DNA of 64,000 nucleotides from Betaproteobacteria bacterium (GTDB lineage Bacteria > Pseudomonadota > Gammaproteobacteria > Burkholderiales > Rhodocyclaceae). Position numbers and translations under genes: made by a program. The notes below the pieces were generated by a model that saw only the letters and a program-made list of their open reading frames with translations, made no database searches and was not told the DNA's origin. This document shows, in pieces, positions 51,056 to 60,255 of this stretch (position 1 is the stretch's first letter; each line of letters opens with the position of its first letter). The stretch is taken from contig JADJLT010000006.1 of NCBI GenBank assembly GCA_016709965.1, positions 1-64,000 on the forward strand, given 5' to 3'.

Positions 51056-53164
51056 TTAAGCGGACAACTTGGAAATGTCTGCGACCTTGTTCATCGCCGC
51101 ATGCAGTTTGGCGAGCAGGCCGAGACGGTTGGCGCGCAGGGCGGGATCGTCGGCATTGACCATGACGCCATCGAAAAATGCATCGACCGGCGCGCGCAAA
51201 GCGGCCAGGGCCTGCAACGATTCGGTGTAATCACCGGTGTCGAAGGCCGCGTCAGCTTGCGGTACGACATCAACCAGCGCGGCGTGCAATGCAACTTCGG
51301 CTGCTTCCTTGAGCAGGGCGGTATCAACCCAGGCATCGACGCTGTCTTCAACCTTCTTCAGGATGTTGCTGACGCGCTTGTTGGCGGCGGCCAGTGCAGC
51401 GGATTCCGGCAGCGCTGCAAAGGCGCGGACAGCGGCGAGGCGCTTCGGAATGTCACCCAGTCGCTGCGGCCGTTGCGAGACGACGGCATCGACTTCCTGT
51501 GCCGTGTAGCCTTGCTCGCGCAGGCTGCCGGCCAAGCGGTCGTAAATGAAATCGGCCAGCGCTGCTTCCGCGCCATTGAAGCCTTCAATGGCAGCAAAGG
51601 CGCTGCTTGCTACGGTCAACAGGGAATTTAGCGGTAAATCCAAATTTCCTTCGGCCAGCATGCGGATGGTGCCTAGCGCATGGCGACGCAGCGCGAAGGG
51701 GTCGCGGTCGCCGGTCGGAATCTGGCCGATGCCGAACATGCCGACCAGCGTTTCCAGCTTGTCGGCCAGCGCGACGACGGTGCCGACTTGCCCGCGCGGC
51801 AGGCTATCACCGGCAAAGCGTGGCTTGTAGTGGTCTTCAATGGCGTCGGCCACTTCAGCGGCGAGGCCGTCATGCAGCGCGTAGTAGCGGCCCATGATGC
51901 CTTGCAGCTCGGGGAACTCGCCAACCATGTCGGTGACGAGGTCGGCCTTGGCCAAAACCGCCGCCTTTTCGGCCTGCATGGCCAAGCCTTCGCCACCGAG
52001 TTGCTGGCCAATGGCACGGGCAATCGCAGCCACACGCTGTACGCGCTCGCCTTGCGTGCCCAGCTTGTTGTGATAAACGACCTTGCCGAGGCCGGCGACG
52101 CGGCTTTCCAGTGATTTCTTGCGGTCCTGGTCGAAGAAGAACTTGGCGTCGGCTAGACGCGGCCGGACCACGCGCTCGTTGCCACCGATCACGGCCGAGG
52201 CATCTTCCGGGCTGATGTTGCTGACGACGAGGAACTTGTTGGTCAGCTTGCCGGCCGCATCGAGCAGCGGGAAGTATTTCTGGTTCGCCTTCATGGTCAG
52301 AATCAGGCATTCCTGCGGCACGGCGAGGAATTCTTCTTCAAACTGGCCGATCAGCACGTTCGGGCGTTCGACCAGCGCGGTCACTTCATCAAGCAGGGCG
52401 TCGTCGTCGATCGGCTTGCCGCCGGCCTTGGCGGCTGCGGCTTCGAGCTGGCGGGCGATTTCGGCGCGGCGCTCGGCAAACGAGGCAATCACGGCGCCGT
52501 CAGTCGCCAGCTTGGCGGCGTATTCGTCGGCATGGGCGAAGACGACTGGATCAACCGCCGCTTCAAAGCGGTGGCCATGCGTTTCGCGGCCAGAGGTCAG
52601 GCCGAGGATGGCGAGCGGCACAACGTCGCTGCCGTGCAGGGCGACGAGGCCATGCGCTGGGCGGACGAAATTGACGCTGCTCCAGCCGTCCTGCAACTGA
52701 TAGGTCATGACCTTGGGAATCGGCAGTGCGGCGAGCGCAGCTTCCAGGGCTTTTTGCAAGCCTTCGGCTAACGTGGCGCCCTTGGCCATGCTGTCGTAGA
52801 ACAGGATGTCGGCTTTGCCGTCGTTTTCGCGGCGCAGGTTTGGCACACAGGAGGCATCAGCGCCGAGGGCGGCGAGCTTCTTGAGCAGGGCCGGGGTGGC
52901 GTTACCGGCGGTATCGAGGCCAACAGCAACCGGCATCAGCTTCTGGACGACCGCCTTGTCGGCGGCGACAGCAGCAACGTCGGTGACGTGCGCGGCCAGG
53001 CGGCGCGGCGAGGCAAAAGCGGTGACCGCTGCGGTCAACCCGGATAAACCGGCGTTTTTCAAATGTTGGGCCAGCGTCTGGGCAAAGACTTCACCCAGCT
53101 TTTTCAGCGCCTTGGGCGGCAGTTCCTCGACGAACAGTTCAACGAGCAAATTCTTGGACGACAT
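51056..53164 (-). CDS. glyS: Glycyl-tRNA synthetase beta subunit
   Basis: The beta subunit of the alpha2beta2 bacterial glycyl-tRNA synthetase binds tRNA. The 702-residue protein starts at MSSKNLLVELFVEELPPKAL, the classic GlyS N-terminus, with the B5-like and HD-like middle parts and a C-terminal DALR-type anticodon-binding region. The ATG at 53164 follows the glyQ stop almost directly; an in-frame extension (MKRKLPD) overlapping glyQ is rejected. Sequence near 53025-53050 (GCTGCGGTCAACCCGGATAA) only partly resembles the dispersed element. Confidence 0.97.
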   Translation of the reverse strand: MSSKNLLVELFVEELPPKALKKLGEVFAQTLAQHLKNAGLSGLTAAVTAFASPRRLAAHVTDVAAVAADKAVVQKLMPVAVGLDTAGNATPALLKKLAALGADASCVPNLRRENDGKADILFYDSMAKGATLAEGLQKALEAALAALPIPKVMTYQLQDGWSSVNFVRPAHGLVALHGSDVVPLAILGLTSGRETHGHRFEAAVDPVVFAHADEYAAKLATDGAVIASFAERRAEIARQLEAAAAKAGGKPIDDDALLDEVTALVERPNVLIGQFEEEFLAVPQECLILTMKANQKYFPLLDAAGKLTNKFLVVSNISPEDASAVIGGNERVVRPRLADAKFFFDQDRKKSLESRVAGLGKVVYHNKLGTQGERVQRVAAIARAIGQQLGGEGLAMQAEKAAVLAKADLVTDMVGEFPELQGIMGRYYALHDGLAAEVADAIEDHYKPRFAGDSLPRGQVGTVVALADKLETLVGMFGIGQIPTGDRDPFALRRHALGTIRMLAEGNLDLPLNSLLTVASSAFAAIEGFNGAEAALADFIYDRLAGSLREQGYTAQEVDAVVSQRPQRLGDIPKRLAAVRAFAALPESAALAAANKRVSNILKKVEDSVDAWVDTALLKEAAEVALHAALVDVVPQADAAFDTGDYTESLQALAALRAPVDAFFDGVMVNADDPALRANRLGLLAKLHAAMNKVADISKLSA

Positions 53165-53165
53165 A

Positions 53166-54098
53166 TCAGGCAGCTTTCTTTTCAATCTGGGCGAGGACTT
53201 CGGCTGCCCATGCCTGAGGGGCCATCGGGAAGCCGAGGCGGGCGCGGCTGTCGAGGTAGGCTTGCGCTACGGCGCGGGCGAGATTGCGGATGCGGCCGAT
53301 ATAAGCAGCGCGCTCGGTGACTGAAATGGCACCGCGGGCGTCGAGCAGGTTGAAGGTGTGTGCGGCTTTCAGCACCTGTTCGTAAGCCGGCAGGGCCAAT
53401 TGGGCGCCCATCAGGTGCTGGGCCTGCTTCTCGTGCGCGCCGAATGCATGGAACAGGAATTCCACATCGGAATGCTCGAAGTTGTAGGTCGATTGCTCGA
53501 CTTCGTTCTGGTGATAGACGTCGCCATAGGTCAGGCCTTCCGTCCACGTGAGGTCATAGACGTTCTCGACGCCTTGCAGGTACATGGCGAGGCGTTCGAT
53601 GCCGTAGGTGATTTCGCCGGTGATCGGCTTGCAGTCGATGCCGCCGACCTGCTGGAAGTAGGTGAATTGCGTCACTTCCATGCCGTTCATCCAGACTTCC
53701 CAGCCCAGGCCCCAGGCACCCAGCGTCGGGTTTTCCCAGTCGTCTTCGACGAAACGGACGTCGTTTTTCTTCAGGTCGAAACCGAGGGCTTCGAGCGAGC
53801 CGAGGTAAAGTTCCAGGATGTTGTCCGGGGCCGGCTTGAGGACGACCTGGAACTGGTAGTAATGCTGCATCCGGTTCGGGTTTTCGCCGTAGCGTCCATC
53901 CTTCGGGCGGCGCGACGGCTGCACGTAGGCGGCTTTCCACGGTTCCGGGCCGATGGCGCGCAGGAAGGTGGCGGTGTGGCTGGTGCCGGCACCGACTTCC
54001 ATGTCGTAAGGCTGGAGCAGGGCGCAGCCCTTGCCGCTCCAGTATTGCTGCAGGCGCAGGATGATTTCCTGAAAGCTTGGTTTTTTGGCGGTGCTCAT
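53166..54098 (-). CDS. glyQ: Glycyl-tRNA synthetase alpha subunit
   Basis: This is the catalytic alpha subunit. The 310-residue class II synthetase starts at MSTAKKPSFQEIILRLQQYW. It has the expected blocks GCALLQPYDMEVGAGTSHTA, AYVQPSRRPKDGRYGENPNR, QFQVVLKPAP and GGIDCKPITGEITYGIERLA. An ATG three codons upstream is possible. It is the first gene of the operon glyQ-glyS-gmhB-plsC-ygjP. Confidence 0.97.
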   Translation of the reverse strand: MSTAKKPSFQEIILRLQQYWSGKGCALLQPYDMEVGAGTSHTATFLRAIGPEPWKAAYVQPSRRPKDGRYGENPNRMQHYYQFQVVLKPAPDNILELYLGSLEALGFDLKKNDVRFVEDDWENPTLGAWGLGWEVWMNGMEVTQFTYFQQVGGIDCKPITGEITYGIERLAMYLQGVENVYDLTWTEGLTYGDVYHQNEVEQSTYNFEHSDVEFLFHAFGAHEKQAQHLMGAQLALPAYEQVLKAAHTFNLLDARGAISVTERAAYIGRIRNLARAVAQAYLDSRARLGFPMAPQAWAAEVLAQIEKKAA

Positions 54099-54217
54099 CG
54101 GATGCAATCGGTGATGTTCGGAGACTCATGATTTTACTTGCTTTTGCTACTGATGGCGCGGAACGAAGGCTGCGGCATACTGTCTTCAGGGTATCTGGAT
54201 AATTAACGGGAACAAGC

Positions 54218-54769
54218 ATGCACGAAACGACCATCACACAAAAAGTCACCCTGGCGGGTGGTTGCTTTTGGTGTACTGAAGCCGCATTCGAACAATTGGC
54301 CGGCGTCATTTCGGTGCTGCCAGGCTACATGGGCGGACAGGGTCCGCAGCCGACTTACGAGTCGGTGTGCAGCGGTGCCAGCGGACACGCCGAAGTGGTA
54401 CAAGTCGAGTTTGACCCGGCTGTCATCGATTTTGAGACATTGCTCGCGGCTTTCTTCACCATTCATGACCCCACGACGCTCAACCGGCAGGGCCACGACA
54501 CCGGCACGCAATACCGCTCGGCCATCTTTTTTCACAATGCTGACCAGCAGGCCGTGGCGCAGGCGGTGATTGCCCGCCTCAACGGCGAGGGCATCTGGGG
54601 CGCCCCCATCGTGACTGAAATCACCCCCGCTTCCACCTTCTTTGTTGCCGAGGACTATCACCACCAGTATTTTCGCCGGAATCCGGAGCAGGGTTATTGC
54701 GTTGCCGTGGTCGCACCCAAAGCGAAGAAATTGCGACAGGTTTTTGGCAACCATCTGAAGATGCCATAG
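54218..54769 (+). CDS. msrA: Peptide-methionine (S)-S-oxide reductase
   Basis: MsrA reduces methionine S-sulfoxide in oxidised proteins. The 183-residue protein has the catalytic motif GGCFWCTE near residues 14-21, the YESVCSGASGHAEVV segment and HDPTTLNRQGHDTGTQYRSA. A C-terminal Cys (GYCVAVVAPK) may act as resolving Cys. It is cytosolic, as no signal peptide is present. It is divergent from glyQ. Confidence 0.96.
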   Translation: MHETTITQKVTLAGGCFWCTEAAFEQLAGVISVLPGYMGGQGPQPTYESVCSGASGHAEVVQVEFDPAVIDFETLLAAFFTIHDPTTLNRQGHDTGTQYRSAIFFHNADQQAVAQAVIARLNGEGIWGAPIVTEITPASTFFVAEDYHHQYFRRNPEQGYCVAVVAPKAKKLRQVFGNHLKMP

Positions 54770-54802
54770 AAATATCGGTGCCTGGGGCTGCGGTGAACGG
54801 TC

Positions 54803-54843
54803 CCACGGTCAACCGGAAAAAACACCCGAAAATGAAATTTCGA
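54803..54843 (-). repeat. Dispersed ~40-bp element, copy E10
   Basis: On the minus strand this reads CGAAATTTCATTTTCGGG, TG, then TTTTTTCCGGTTGACCG and TGG. It lies 34 bp after msrA. The 366-bp gap 54770-55135 otherwise holds only the promoter at 54947 and two small GC hairpins (GTTGC...GCAAC near 54902, TGCTGC...GCAGCA near 54984). Confidence 0.75.
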
Positions 54844-54946
54844 AAACCGGCGAAATAGCCCGGTTTTTAGCGGCTTTGCGCCCTGTCGCGGATGAGGGGG
54901 TGTTGCGGCGATGCAACACTCTAGTCCTTGTCTGTTTGGGTCTCGA

Positions 54947-54975
54947 TTGACAAAGGCCATATAAATCAATAGACT
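54947..54975 (+). promoter_or_regulatory. Sigma-70-type promoter of the transglycosylase gene
   Basis: TTGACA (54947-54952), a 17-bp spacer and TAGACT (54970-54975) form a near-consensus promoter. The start of transcription would be near 54982, leaving an unusually long leader of about 150 nt before the ATG at 55136. Confidence 0.65.
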
Positions 54976-55135
54976 GTGGTTATTGCTGCGGTGCAGCATC
55001 GGTTTCCTGAGCAATCTTGCAGTCTGGCTTTGGAGTTTGATGAGCTGAAAGTCTGGCCATCACCGATGTCGTACCCCCTGTAACCGTTCGCTGTCGAAGA
55101 TGCTTTTTGACAGTGGCAACAGTGAAGGAGGTCGC

Positions 55136-55825
55136 ATGTTTACCTCAACAGTTTTTCCCTCATCGATGTTGCGGCTTTCCGCTGCTGCGTCTTCAATGTT
55201 TCAGAAGTTCCTGATGTTTGCCGGCGTGTTTTTTGTGCTGGCTTTGGTCGGTGTGCAGAGTGGCAATCCCACCATGCTCGACGGTTTGAAGTTGCTGATG
55301 CCGGAGAGCGAAGACGTGGTGCTCGACGCGGAAGCAGATGTCGACGAGATCGATCCGACCTCCGAGGCGCTCAGTGCCCGCATGCGTACCGCGATGAATT
55401 ACGTTTCGCGCCGCTATCACGTTGCTCCCGACGCGCTCCAGCCAATTTTCGCCACGGCGCAGACGGCCGGACGCCAGTTGCACCTTGATCCGCTGTTGAT
55501 CATTGCCGTTATCGGTATCGAATCGCGCTTCAATCCGTTCTCGGAAAGCGTCGTTGGCGCCAAGGGCTTGATGCAGGTCATGCCGCGCTACCACCAGGAC
55601 AAGTTGCCGGAAGACGCCGATCAATCGGCCTTCCTTAACCCGGTGATCAACGTTCAGGTTGGTGCCAAGGTCCTGCAGGAATCGATTCGTCGCAATGGCG
55701 GGCTGGAAAACGGCCTGCAACAGTTCGGCGGGGCGATCACCGATCCGGCACGCCGCTACGCCAACAAGGTTCTGGCCGAGAAGCAACGTCTGGAGCAAGC
55801 CGTCCAGCACGTGCGGACGACCTGA
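55136..55825 (+). CDS. Membrane-anchored lytic transglycosylase (SLT domain)
   Basis: This 229-residue protein cuts peptidoglycan glycan strands. The start at 55136 is fixed by AAGGAGGT. An N-terminal hydrophobic segment (FLMFAGVFFVLALVGVQ, about 22-40) acts as anchor or signal. After an acidic linker the SLT domain (about 95-215) shows IGIESRFNPFSES with the catalytic Glu, GAKGLMQVMPRYH and NPVINVQVGAKVL. A canonical AYNAG motif is replaced by QQFGGAI, a variant seen in some family members. Confidence 0.88.
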   Translation: MFTSTVFPSSMLRLSAAASSMFQKFLMFAGVFFVLALVGVQSGNPTMLDGLKLLMPESEDVVLDAEADVDEIDPTSEALSARMRTAMNYVSRRYHVAPDALQPIFATAQTAGRQLHLDPLLIIAVIGIESRFNPFSESVVGAKGLMQVMPRYHQDKLPEDADQSAFLNPVINVQVGAKVLQESIRRNGGLENGLQQFGGAITDPARRYANKVLAEKQRLEQAVQHVRTT

Positions 55826-55834
55826 TCCAAACCT

Positions 55835-56671
55835 TCAGTCCGGGGCGTTGATGAACGCTATCAACTCCCGGACAAATCGCTCGCGCTGCCACTGGTGCGG
55901 CGAATGGTCAGTACCCTCGTAAATGCGCAGCACGGCATTCGGGATGTTGTCAGCCACATACTGCGCGGTCGACGAATGATAAAAATTGCTCTCGCCGCCA
56001 TAGACCAGCAGGGTTGGTAGCGGAATATTGGCCAGCACATCGCGATAGTCGGCAGCCGTCAGGCTCAGCCAGCAATTGATCAGCGGTTCCGGATTCTGTG
56101 ACTGCAGCGCAGCGCGCGAGCGTTGCCAGCCCGAAGCATTCTGCAGGTATTTCTCTTCGGCTCGCTTGTTGAGGCCATGTGCCGTCAGCTTGAGCACGCC
56201 TTCGGCAAAGTCGTCACGCAGCCAAGAGACCAATTCGCTGTTGCGATCGGCCCCAAAATCCCCGTAAATACCATGTTCCCAGTCGTCGGCCGTCAACAGC
56301 TTGGGCGACTGGTCGATCAGGCACAGCTTGCCCAGACCGTGCGTGCCGTGGTCGCGCAGGTATTGCCACAGCGTCAGCGCGCCCATTGAGTGGCCGGTGG
56401 CGGTGGCATGGGCTATTTGGTAATGGTCGATCAGGTTCCGCAGGTCGCGTGCCATGCGCTCAACGGTCGCCGAGCCGGGGTGGGCCAGCGTGTGGCCACC
56501 GTGGCCACGGGCGTCCCAGCGATAAACGCGGTGTTTCGCATTCAGTTCGGCCATGAAGGGGAACCATTCATCGCTGCTGGACGTCCAGCCATGGAGCAGG
56601 ATCAGCGGCGATCCTTCGCCCGAAATCTTGACGTGGATCTTCTCGCCATCGTCGGCCAGGAAATGCGTCAT
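55835..56671 (-). CDS. Alpha/beta-hydrolase
   Basis: This 278-residue hydrolase shows the fold with oxyanion segment LILLHGWTSSSDEW, DARGHGGHT, the nucleophile elbow TGHSMGAL (Ser) and the catalytic His in EGTDHSPHQW. It is cytosolic, with unknown substrate. The ATG at 56671 begins MTHFLADDGEKIHVKISG, the standard first strand; a 34-codon extension is rejected. It is divergent from the MBL-fold gene across 61 bp and convergent with the transglycosylase gene. Confidence 0.88.
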   Translation of the reverse strand: MTHFLADDGEKIHVKISGEGSPLILLHGWTSSSDEWFPFMAELNAKHRVYRWDARGHGGHTLAHPGSATVERMARDLRNLIDHYQIAHATATGHSMGALTLWQYLRDHGTHGLGKLCLIDQSPKLLTADDWEHGIYGDFGADRNSELVSWLRDDFAEGVLKLTAHGLNKRAEEKYLQNASGWQRSRAALQSQNPEPLINCWLSLTAADYRDVLANIPLPTLLVYGGESNFYHSSTAQYVADNIPNAVLRIYEGTDHSPHQWQRERFVRELIAFINAPD

Positions 56672-56682
56672 GGCTATGCCCT

Positions 56683-56709
56683 TTGAAATCGCAAAGTCGC
56701 CAGTATAAT
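56683..56709 (+). promoter_or_regulatory. Probable promoter of the MBL-fold gene
   Basis: A perfect -10 TATAAT (56704-56709) follows TTGAAA (56683-56688) with a short 15-bp spacer. The ribosome-binding site GGAGGA and the ATG at 56733 follow within 25 nt. Confidence 0.55.
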
Positions 56710-56732
56710 CGCCTGCATCAATACGGAGGAGT

Positions 56733-57683
56733 ATGGAAATGTTCGACTGGAGAGAATACGGCAACGGCATCATCGCGTTCGACGCCGGCTACGTGCGCCC
56801 CATCCTGGCTGCGATCCACATGATTGTCGATGACGGTCGCGTGGCTTTCATCGACACTGGCAGCAACGATTCGCTGCCCAATGTCGTCGCTGCGCTCGAC
56901 AAGCTTGGTCTGGGCCGCGATGCCGTCGATTACGTCATTCTCACCCACATCCACCTCGACCACGCCGGTGGCGCCGGCGCGTTAATGCGCGAATTCCCCA
57001 ATGCCAAGCTGGTCGTGCATCCGCGCGGCTCCCGCCACATGGCCGAGCCATCCAAGCTGGTTGCCGGCGTCACCGCCGTTTATGGCAAGGAATACGTCGA
57101 TACGGTCTATGGCGACATTCTGCCCATCGCCGCCGAGCGCATTATCGACGCCCACGAAGGCCTGACCCTGCAACTCGGCAGTCGCGAACTGCTGATGATC
57201 GACACCCCGGGACACGCCAAGCACCACATCTGCATCATCGACCGCAAGGGCGACGCCATCTTTACCGGTGACATGTTTGGCCTCTCCTACCGTGAATTCG
57301 ATGTCGATGGCCGTCAGTTCATCATGCCGACCACCAGCCCGACGCAATTTGACCCGGTCGAAATGCGCGCCTCCATCGACCGCCTGCTGGGCTACGGCCT
57401 GCATGCCATGTACCTGACCCACTACGCGCAAGTGCACGACGTGCCGGCGCGCGGTGCCGACCTGCATCGCCGCCTCGACGCTCATGTCGCCATCGCTGAA
57501 GCCCATGCCAACGATGGCGAAACCCGCCACGAAGCGGCCAAGCAGGCACTCACCGCCTACCTGCTGGCCGAACTCCGCACTCACGGCTGCACGCTGCCGG
57601 AAACGACCATCCTCGACATCCTTGCCACCGATCTTGAACTCAATGTGCAGGGGATGACCTGGTGGCTGGATCACCGGGACTGA
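56733..57683 (+). CDS. MBL-fold metallohydrolase
   Basis: This 316-residue metallo-beta-lactamase-fold enzyme has the metal motif THIHLDHAGG, later His and Asp ligands in DTPGHAKHHI and FTGDMFGL, and a C-terminal LTHYAQVHD. The C-terminal 80 residues are helical and specific to this subgroup, known to me only as a conserved MBL hydrolase. GGAGGA precedes the ATG. Candidate activities include lactonase, glyoxalase II-like hydrolysis or thioesterase, none specific. Confidence 0.87.
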   Translation: MEMFDWREYGNGIIAFDAGYVRPILAAIHMIVDDGRVAFIDTGSNDSLPNVVAALDKLGLGRDAVDYVILTHIHLDHAGGAGALMREFPNAKLVVHPRGSRHMAEPSKLVAGVTAVYGKEYVDTVYGDILPIAAERIIDAHEGLTLQLGSRELLMIDTPGHAKHHICIIDRKGDAIFTGDMFGLSYREFDVDGRQFIMPTTSPTQFDPVEMRASIDRLLGYGLHAMYLTHYAQVHDVPARGADLHRRLDAHVAIAEAHANDGETRHEAAKQALTAYLLAELRTHGCTLPETTILDILATDLELNVQGMTWWLDHRD

Positions 57684-57736
57684 TGGCCGTTTGCCGGGCC
57701 TTGATCGAGGCTCGGCGCCGGCTGGATTCCCGATTC

Positions 57737-57777
57737 CGCGGTCAACCGGAAAAAATGGCCAAAATCGACATTTCCGC
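57737..57777 (-). repeat. Dispersed ~40-bp element, copy E11
   Basis: On the minus strand this reads GGAAATGTCGATTTTGGCC, A, then TTTTTTCCGGTTGACCG and CGGAA. It lies 54 bp after the MBL-fold gene in a 242-bp gap with no other visible feature. It is the closest match to the sequence within the TolC-family gene. Confidence 0.75.
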
Positions 57778-57925
57778 ATCGACGTGATGGCGTCCTCGCG
57801 CTCCCCTGCCATCGAAAAGAGCACGGTAAAAATTGGCTTTCAAGGCGGGAACCAACGCCACGCAAACAGTCGAAGTTCGGTAGCAAGGTTTTTCTTTAAC
57901 TGGAGCCGACCAAAGGAGAAAAGCA

Positions 57926-59056
57926 ATGACGACGACTGCACTGCTGGTATCGACGCGCAAAGGTGCCTGGATATTTCGTGCTGACGCGATGCGGGCAAGC
58001 TGGGCGGTCGATGGCCCGCATTTTCTCGGCCATATCATCAGCCATCTGGTGCTCGATCCGCGTGATAAAACGACCTTGCTGGCCGCGGCAAAAACCGGCC
58101 ACCTGGGGCCGACCATATTCCGCTCCATCGATTGGGGGCGAACCTGGCAGGAAGCGGCGCAGCCACCTGCTTTTGCCAAGGCACCCGAGAGCGAAACAGG
58201 CCGCACGGTGGATCACACCTTCTGGCTGACCCCTGCGCACAGCATTGAACCCAAGGTCTGGTACGCCGGCACTTCGCCGCAAGGGCTGTTCCGTTCGGCG
58301 GATGGCGGCGCGACCTGGGCCGCGTTCTCAAGTATCAATGACGATCCGCAATATCGCGAGTGGATGGGGAGCGAGAAGGACGGCACCCCCGATGGCCCCA
58401 AGCTGCATTCCATCATCGTCGATCCGCGTGATCCGCGGCATCTGTACTTCGGCATGTCAGGCGGCGGCGTGCACGAATCCGTGGACGGCGGCGAGAGGTG
58501 GCGGGTGCTCATCGCGGGCATGAACGTGGTGGAGGGTTACGGTTTCGATGCCGCAAACCCGATGTTTCACGATCCACATTGTCTGCGCATGTGTCCGAGC
58601 AATCCCGATCGTATCTACCAGCAAAACCATTGCGGCATTTATCGCCTGGACCGTCCTTCGGAGACCTGGGTTCGCATCGGCAGAAACATGCCCGCAGACG
58701 TCGGCGACATTGGTTTTACGATGACGGTGCACCCGCGTGACGACAAGACGGCCTGGGTCTTTCCGATGGATGGCACGCAGGTATGGCCGCGCACCAGTCC
58801 TGACGGCAAACCGGCGGTCTACATGACGCAAGACGGCGGCGAAACCTGGCAACGTCAGGATGCCGGCATGCCCAGACAGCAGGCGTGGTGGACCGTCAAG
58901 CGACAGGCGATGGGCTGCGACAGCCATGATCCGGTGGGTCTCTACTTTGGCACGACCAGCGGCGAGCTGTGGATGAGCCGTGACGAGGGCCAAAATTGGG
59001 CGTGCATCGCCCAACATCTGCCGGAAATCTACGCGGTGGAAGCGGTCGTTATCTAA
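57926..59056 (+). CDS. BNR/Asp-box beta-propeller protein
   Basis: This 376-residue soluble protein has no signal peptide. Five Asp-box turns are visible (SIDWGRTW, SADGGATW, SVDGGERW, TQDGGETW, SRDEGQNW), spaced as in sialidase-type or photosystem-assembly-type propellers. The Arg triad of true sialidases is not evident, so enzyme activity is not claimed. AAAGGAG precedes the ATG. A MoaD/ThiS-like gene follows after 12 nt, an arrangement I recall as recurrent in bacteria, implying a functional link. Confidence 0.82.
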   Translation: MTTTALLVSTRKGAWIFRADAMRASWAVDGPHFLGHIISHLVLDPRDKTTLLAAAKTGHLGPTIFRSIDWGRTWQEAAQPPAFAKAPESETGRTVDHTFWLTPAHSIEPKVWYAGTSPQGLFRSADGGATWAAFSSINDDPQYREWMGSEKDGTPDGPKLHSIIVDPRDPRHLYFGMSGGGVHESVDGGERWRVLIAGMNVVEGYGFDAANPMFHDPHCLRMCPSNPDRIYQQNHCGIYRLDRPSETWVRIGRNMPADVGDIGFTMTVHPRDDKTAWVFPMDGTQVWPRTSPDGKPAVYMTQDGGETWQRQDAGMPRQQAWWTVKRQAMGCDSHDPVGLYFGTTSGELWMSRDEGQNWACIAQHLPEIYAVEAVVI

Positions 59057-59068
59057 CCGGACAAGCTC

Positions 59069-59326
59069 ATGAAAGTGCTGATCCCGAGCGCTTTGCGCTC
59101 GTATACCCAAAGCAGCCAGGCCGAGGCTGGCGGATCAACGCTGGATGAGGTGCTGCTCGATCTGGATCGGCAGTATCCCGGTATTCGCTTTCGCGTGATC
59201 GACGAGCAACAGAGGGTGCGCCGCCATATTCGCATTTTCGTTAACGGGGTGTCGGCGGATTCGTTGGTGCTGGCGATGCAGTCCGGCGACGAGGTGGTCA
59301 TCGTTCAGGCGCTGAGTGGCGGCTAG
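59069..59326 (+). CDS. MoaD/ThiS-family beta-grasp protein
   Basis: This 85-residue ubiquitin-like protein ends in the di-glycine tail (VQALSGG) needed for adenylation and thiocarboxylate formation. It starts MKVLIPSALRSYTQ and has the beta-grasp pattern IRIFVNGVSADS followed by SGDEVVIVQAL. Family members carry sulfur for molybdopterin, thiamine or cysteine synthesis. No E1-like or moa/thi genes are nearby, so its activator lies elsewhere. It is co-transcribed with the beta-propeller gene. Confidence 0.88.
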   Translation: MKVLIPSALRSYTQSSQAEAGGSTLDEVLLDLDRQYPGIRFRVIDEQQRVRRHIRIFVNGVSADSLVLAMQSGDEVVIVQALSGG

Positions 59327-59409
59327 GGTGCGAGTTACGCTTTTCTGCTCCGCATCGGCCTGCCTGTAACGGCATCATCCGGCGGATTAATACCTTGCGG
59401 CGCGCAGGA

Positions 59410-60165
59410 TTAAAATCGTAGCCCCAGCGAAACACGGGTCTGATCATCGTTGCTGAAATTCACCTTGCGGTCATAAGCCAATCTGACGAACACCGCCTTG
59501 TGGTCGTAGGTCAGTGATATTGCTTTTCCGGAGACCACATTGTCGTCGGGCGTGAGTCGTCCGCGTTTGCTTGAAAGATCCACTGTCCAGCGCTCCCCGC
59601 TGCCCGGTGTCAGACGCCAGACCAGATGGGTGACTTTCTGGCCGGTATGCAGGCGGTCATCCGCGACTGAAAACAAGGAGAGATCGGTGTTGGGCAGCAG
59701 GCATGTGCCCAGACCAAAGACGATGGAATCGTTGGGGTCGAAATTCAGGTTGTAGTAATCCTTCGTGTTGGTCCGCCCAAAACCGAGCAACCCATAGACC
59801 GAATCGCCTATTTTGAGATTGAGCGAGCCGCCGGCAAAGCCGTGTGAGGCTAGTTGCAACGAGGGGACAATCTGTAGCAACGAATATTGGGCCGTGTATT
59901 CATAACCGGTTCGCGTTTGTTCGAAGTCGTTGCTGCGCTTGTAGTAGCCCAGCCAGAGCGCGTGTGGGCCATGGTTTGCGCGCAAGTTGAGATCGGTTGC
60001 CGCAGCCTCATGCGTCGTACTGTAGTAACTGGGGGTCAGTTTGAAGGCCCAGCCTTCTTCGCTGGCTGCCTCGGCAGCACCTGGCGGTGAACTGTCGGCC
60101 ATGGCGCCGCATGCTATCGACAGCAAGATGGGCAGGAGGTAGTTGGCCGGTTTTCGTTGATACAA
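59410..60165 (-). CDS. Predicted outer-membrane beta-barrel protein
   Basis: This 251-residue exported protein has a signal peptide (NYLLPILLSIACGAMA). The mature part, 225 residues, consists of alternating beta strands (GYEYTAQYSLLQIVPSLQLA, HLVWRLTPGSGERWTVDL) and ends in SLGLRF, with the C-terminal Phe of outer-membrane barrels. Some phrases recall YaiO/surface-barrel families, but I cannot name one. It is a monocistronic unit with a hairpin in its leader. Confidence 0.7.
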   Translation of the reverse strand: MYQRKPANYLLPILLSIACGAMADSSPPGAAEAASEEGWAFKLTPSYYSTTHEAAATDLNLRANHGPHALWLGYYKRSNDFEQTRTGYEYTAQYSLLQIVPSLQLASHGFAGGSLNLKIGDSVYGLLGFGRTNTKDYYNLNFDPNDSIVFGLGTCLLPNTDLSLFSVADDRLHTGQKVTHLVWRLTPGSGERWTVDLSSKRGRLTPDDNVVSGKAISLTYDHKAVFVRLAYDRKVNFSNDDQTRVSLGLRF

Positions 60166-60255
60166 GAACTGTCTCCTGTCCTATGCCCCGTCAGTAGCCG
60201 GCAGCATGGCTGACTGCCATTTACCTCGCCGGATCAATGCAAGGCCAAAAGAAAT

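Noticed and set aside
51600..53050. Further element copies inside glyS (near 51610 and 53030)
   Set aside because: Only about 8-10 bp of the core match and the AT-rich block is missing; this is compatible with chance.
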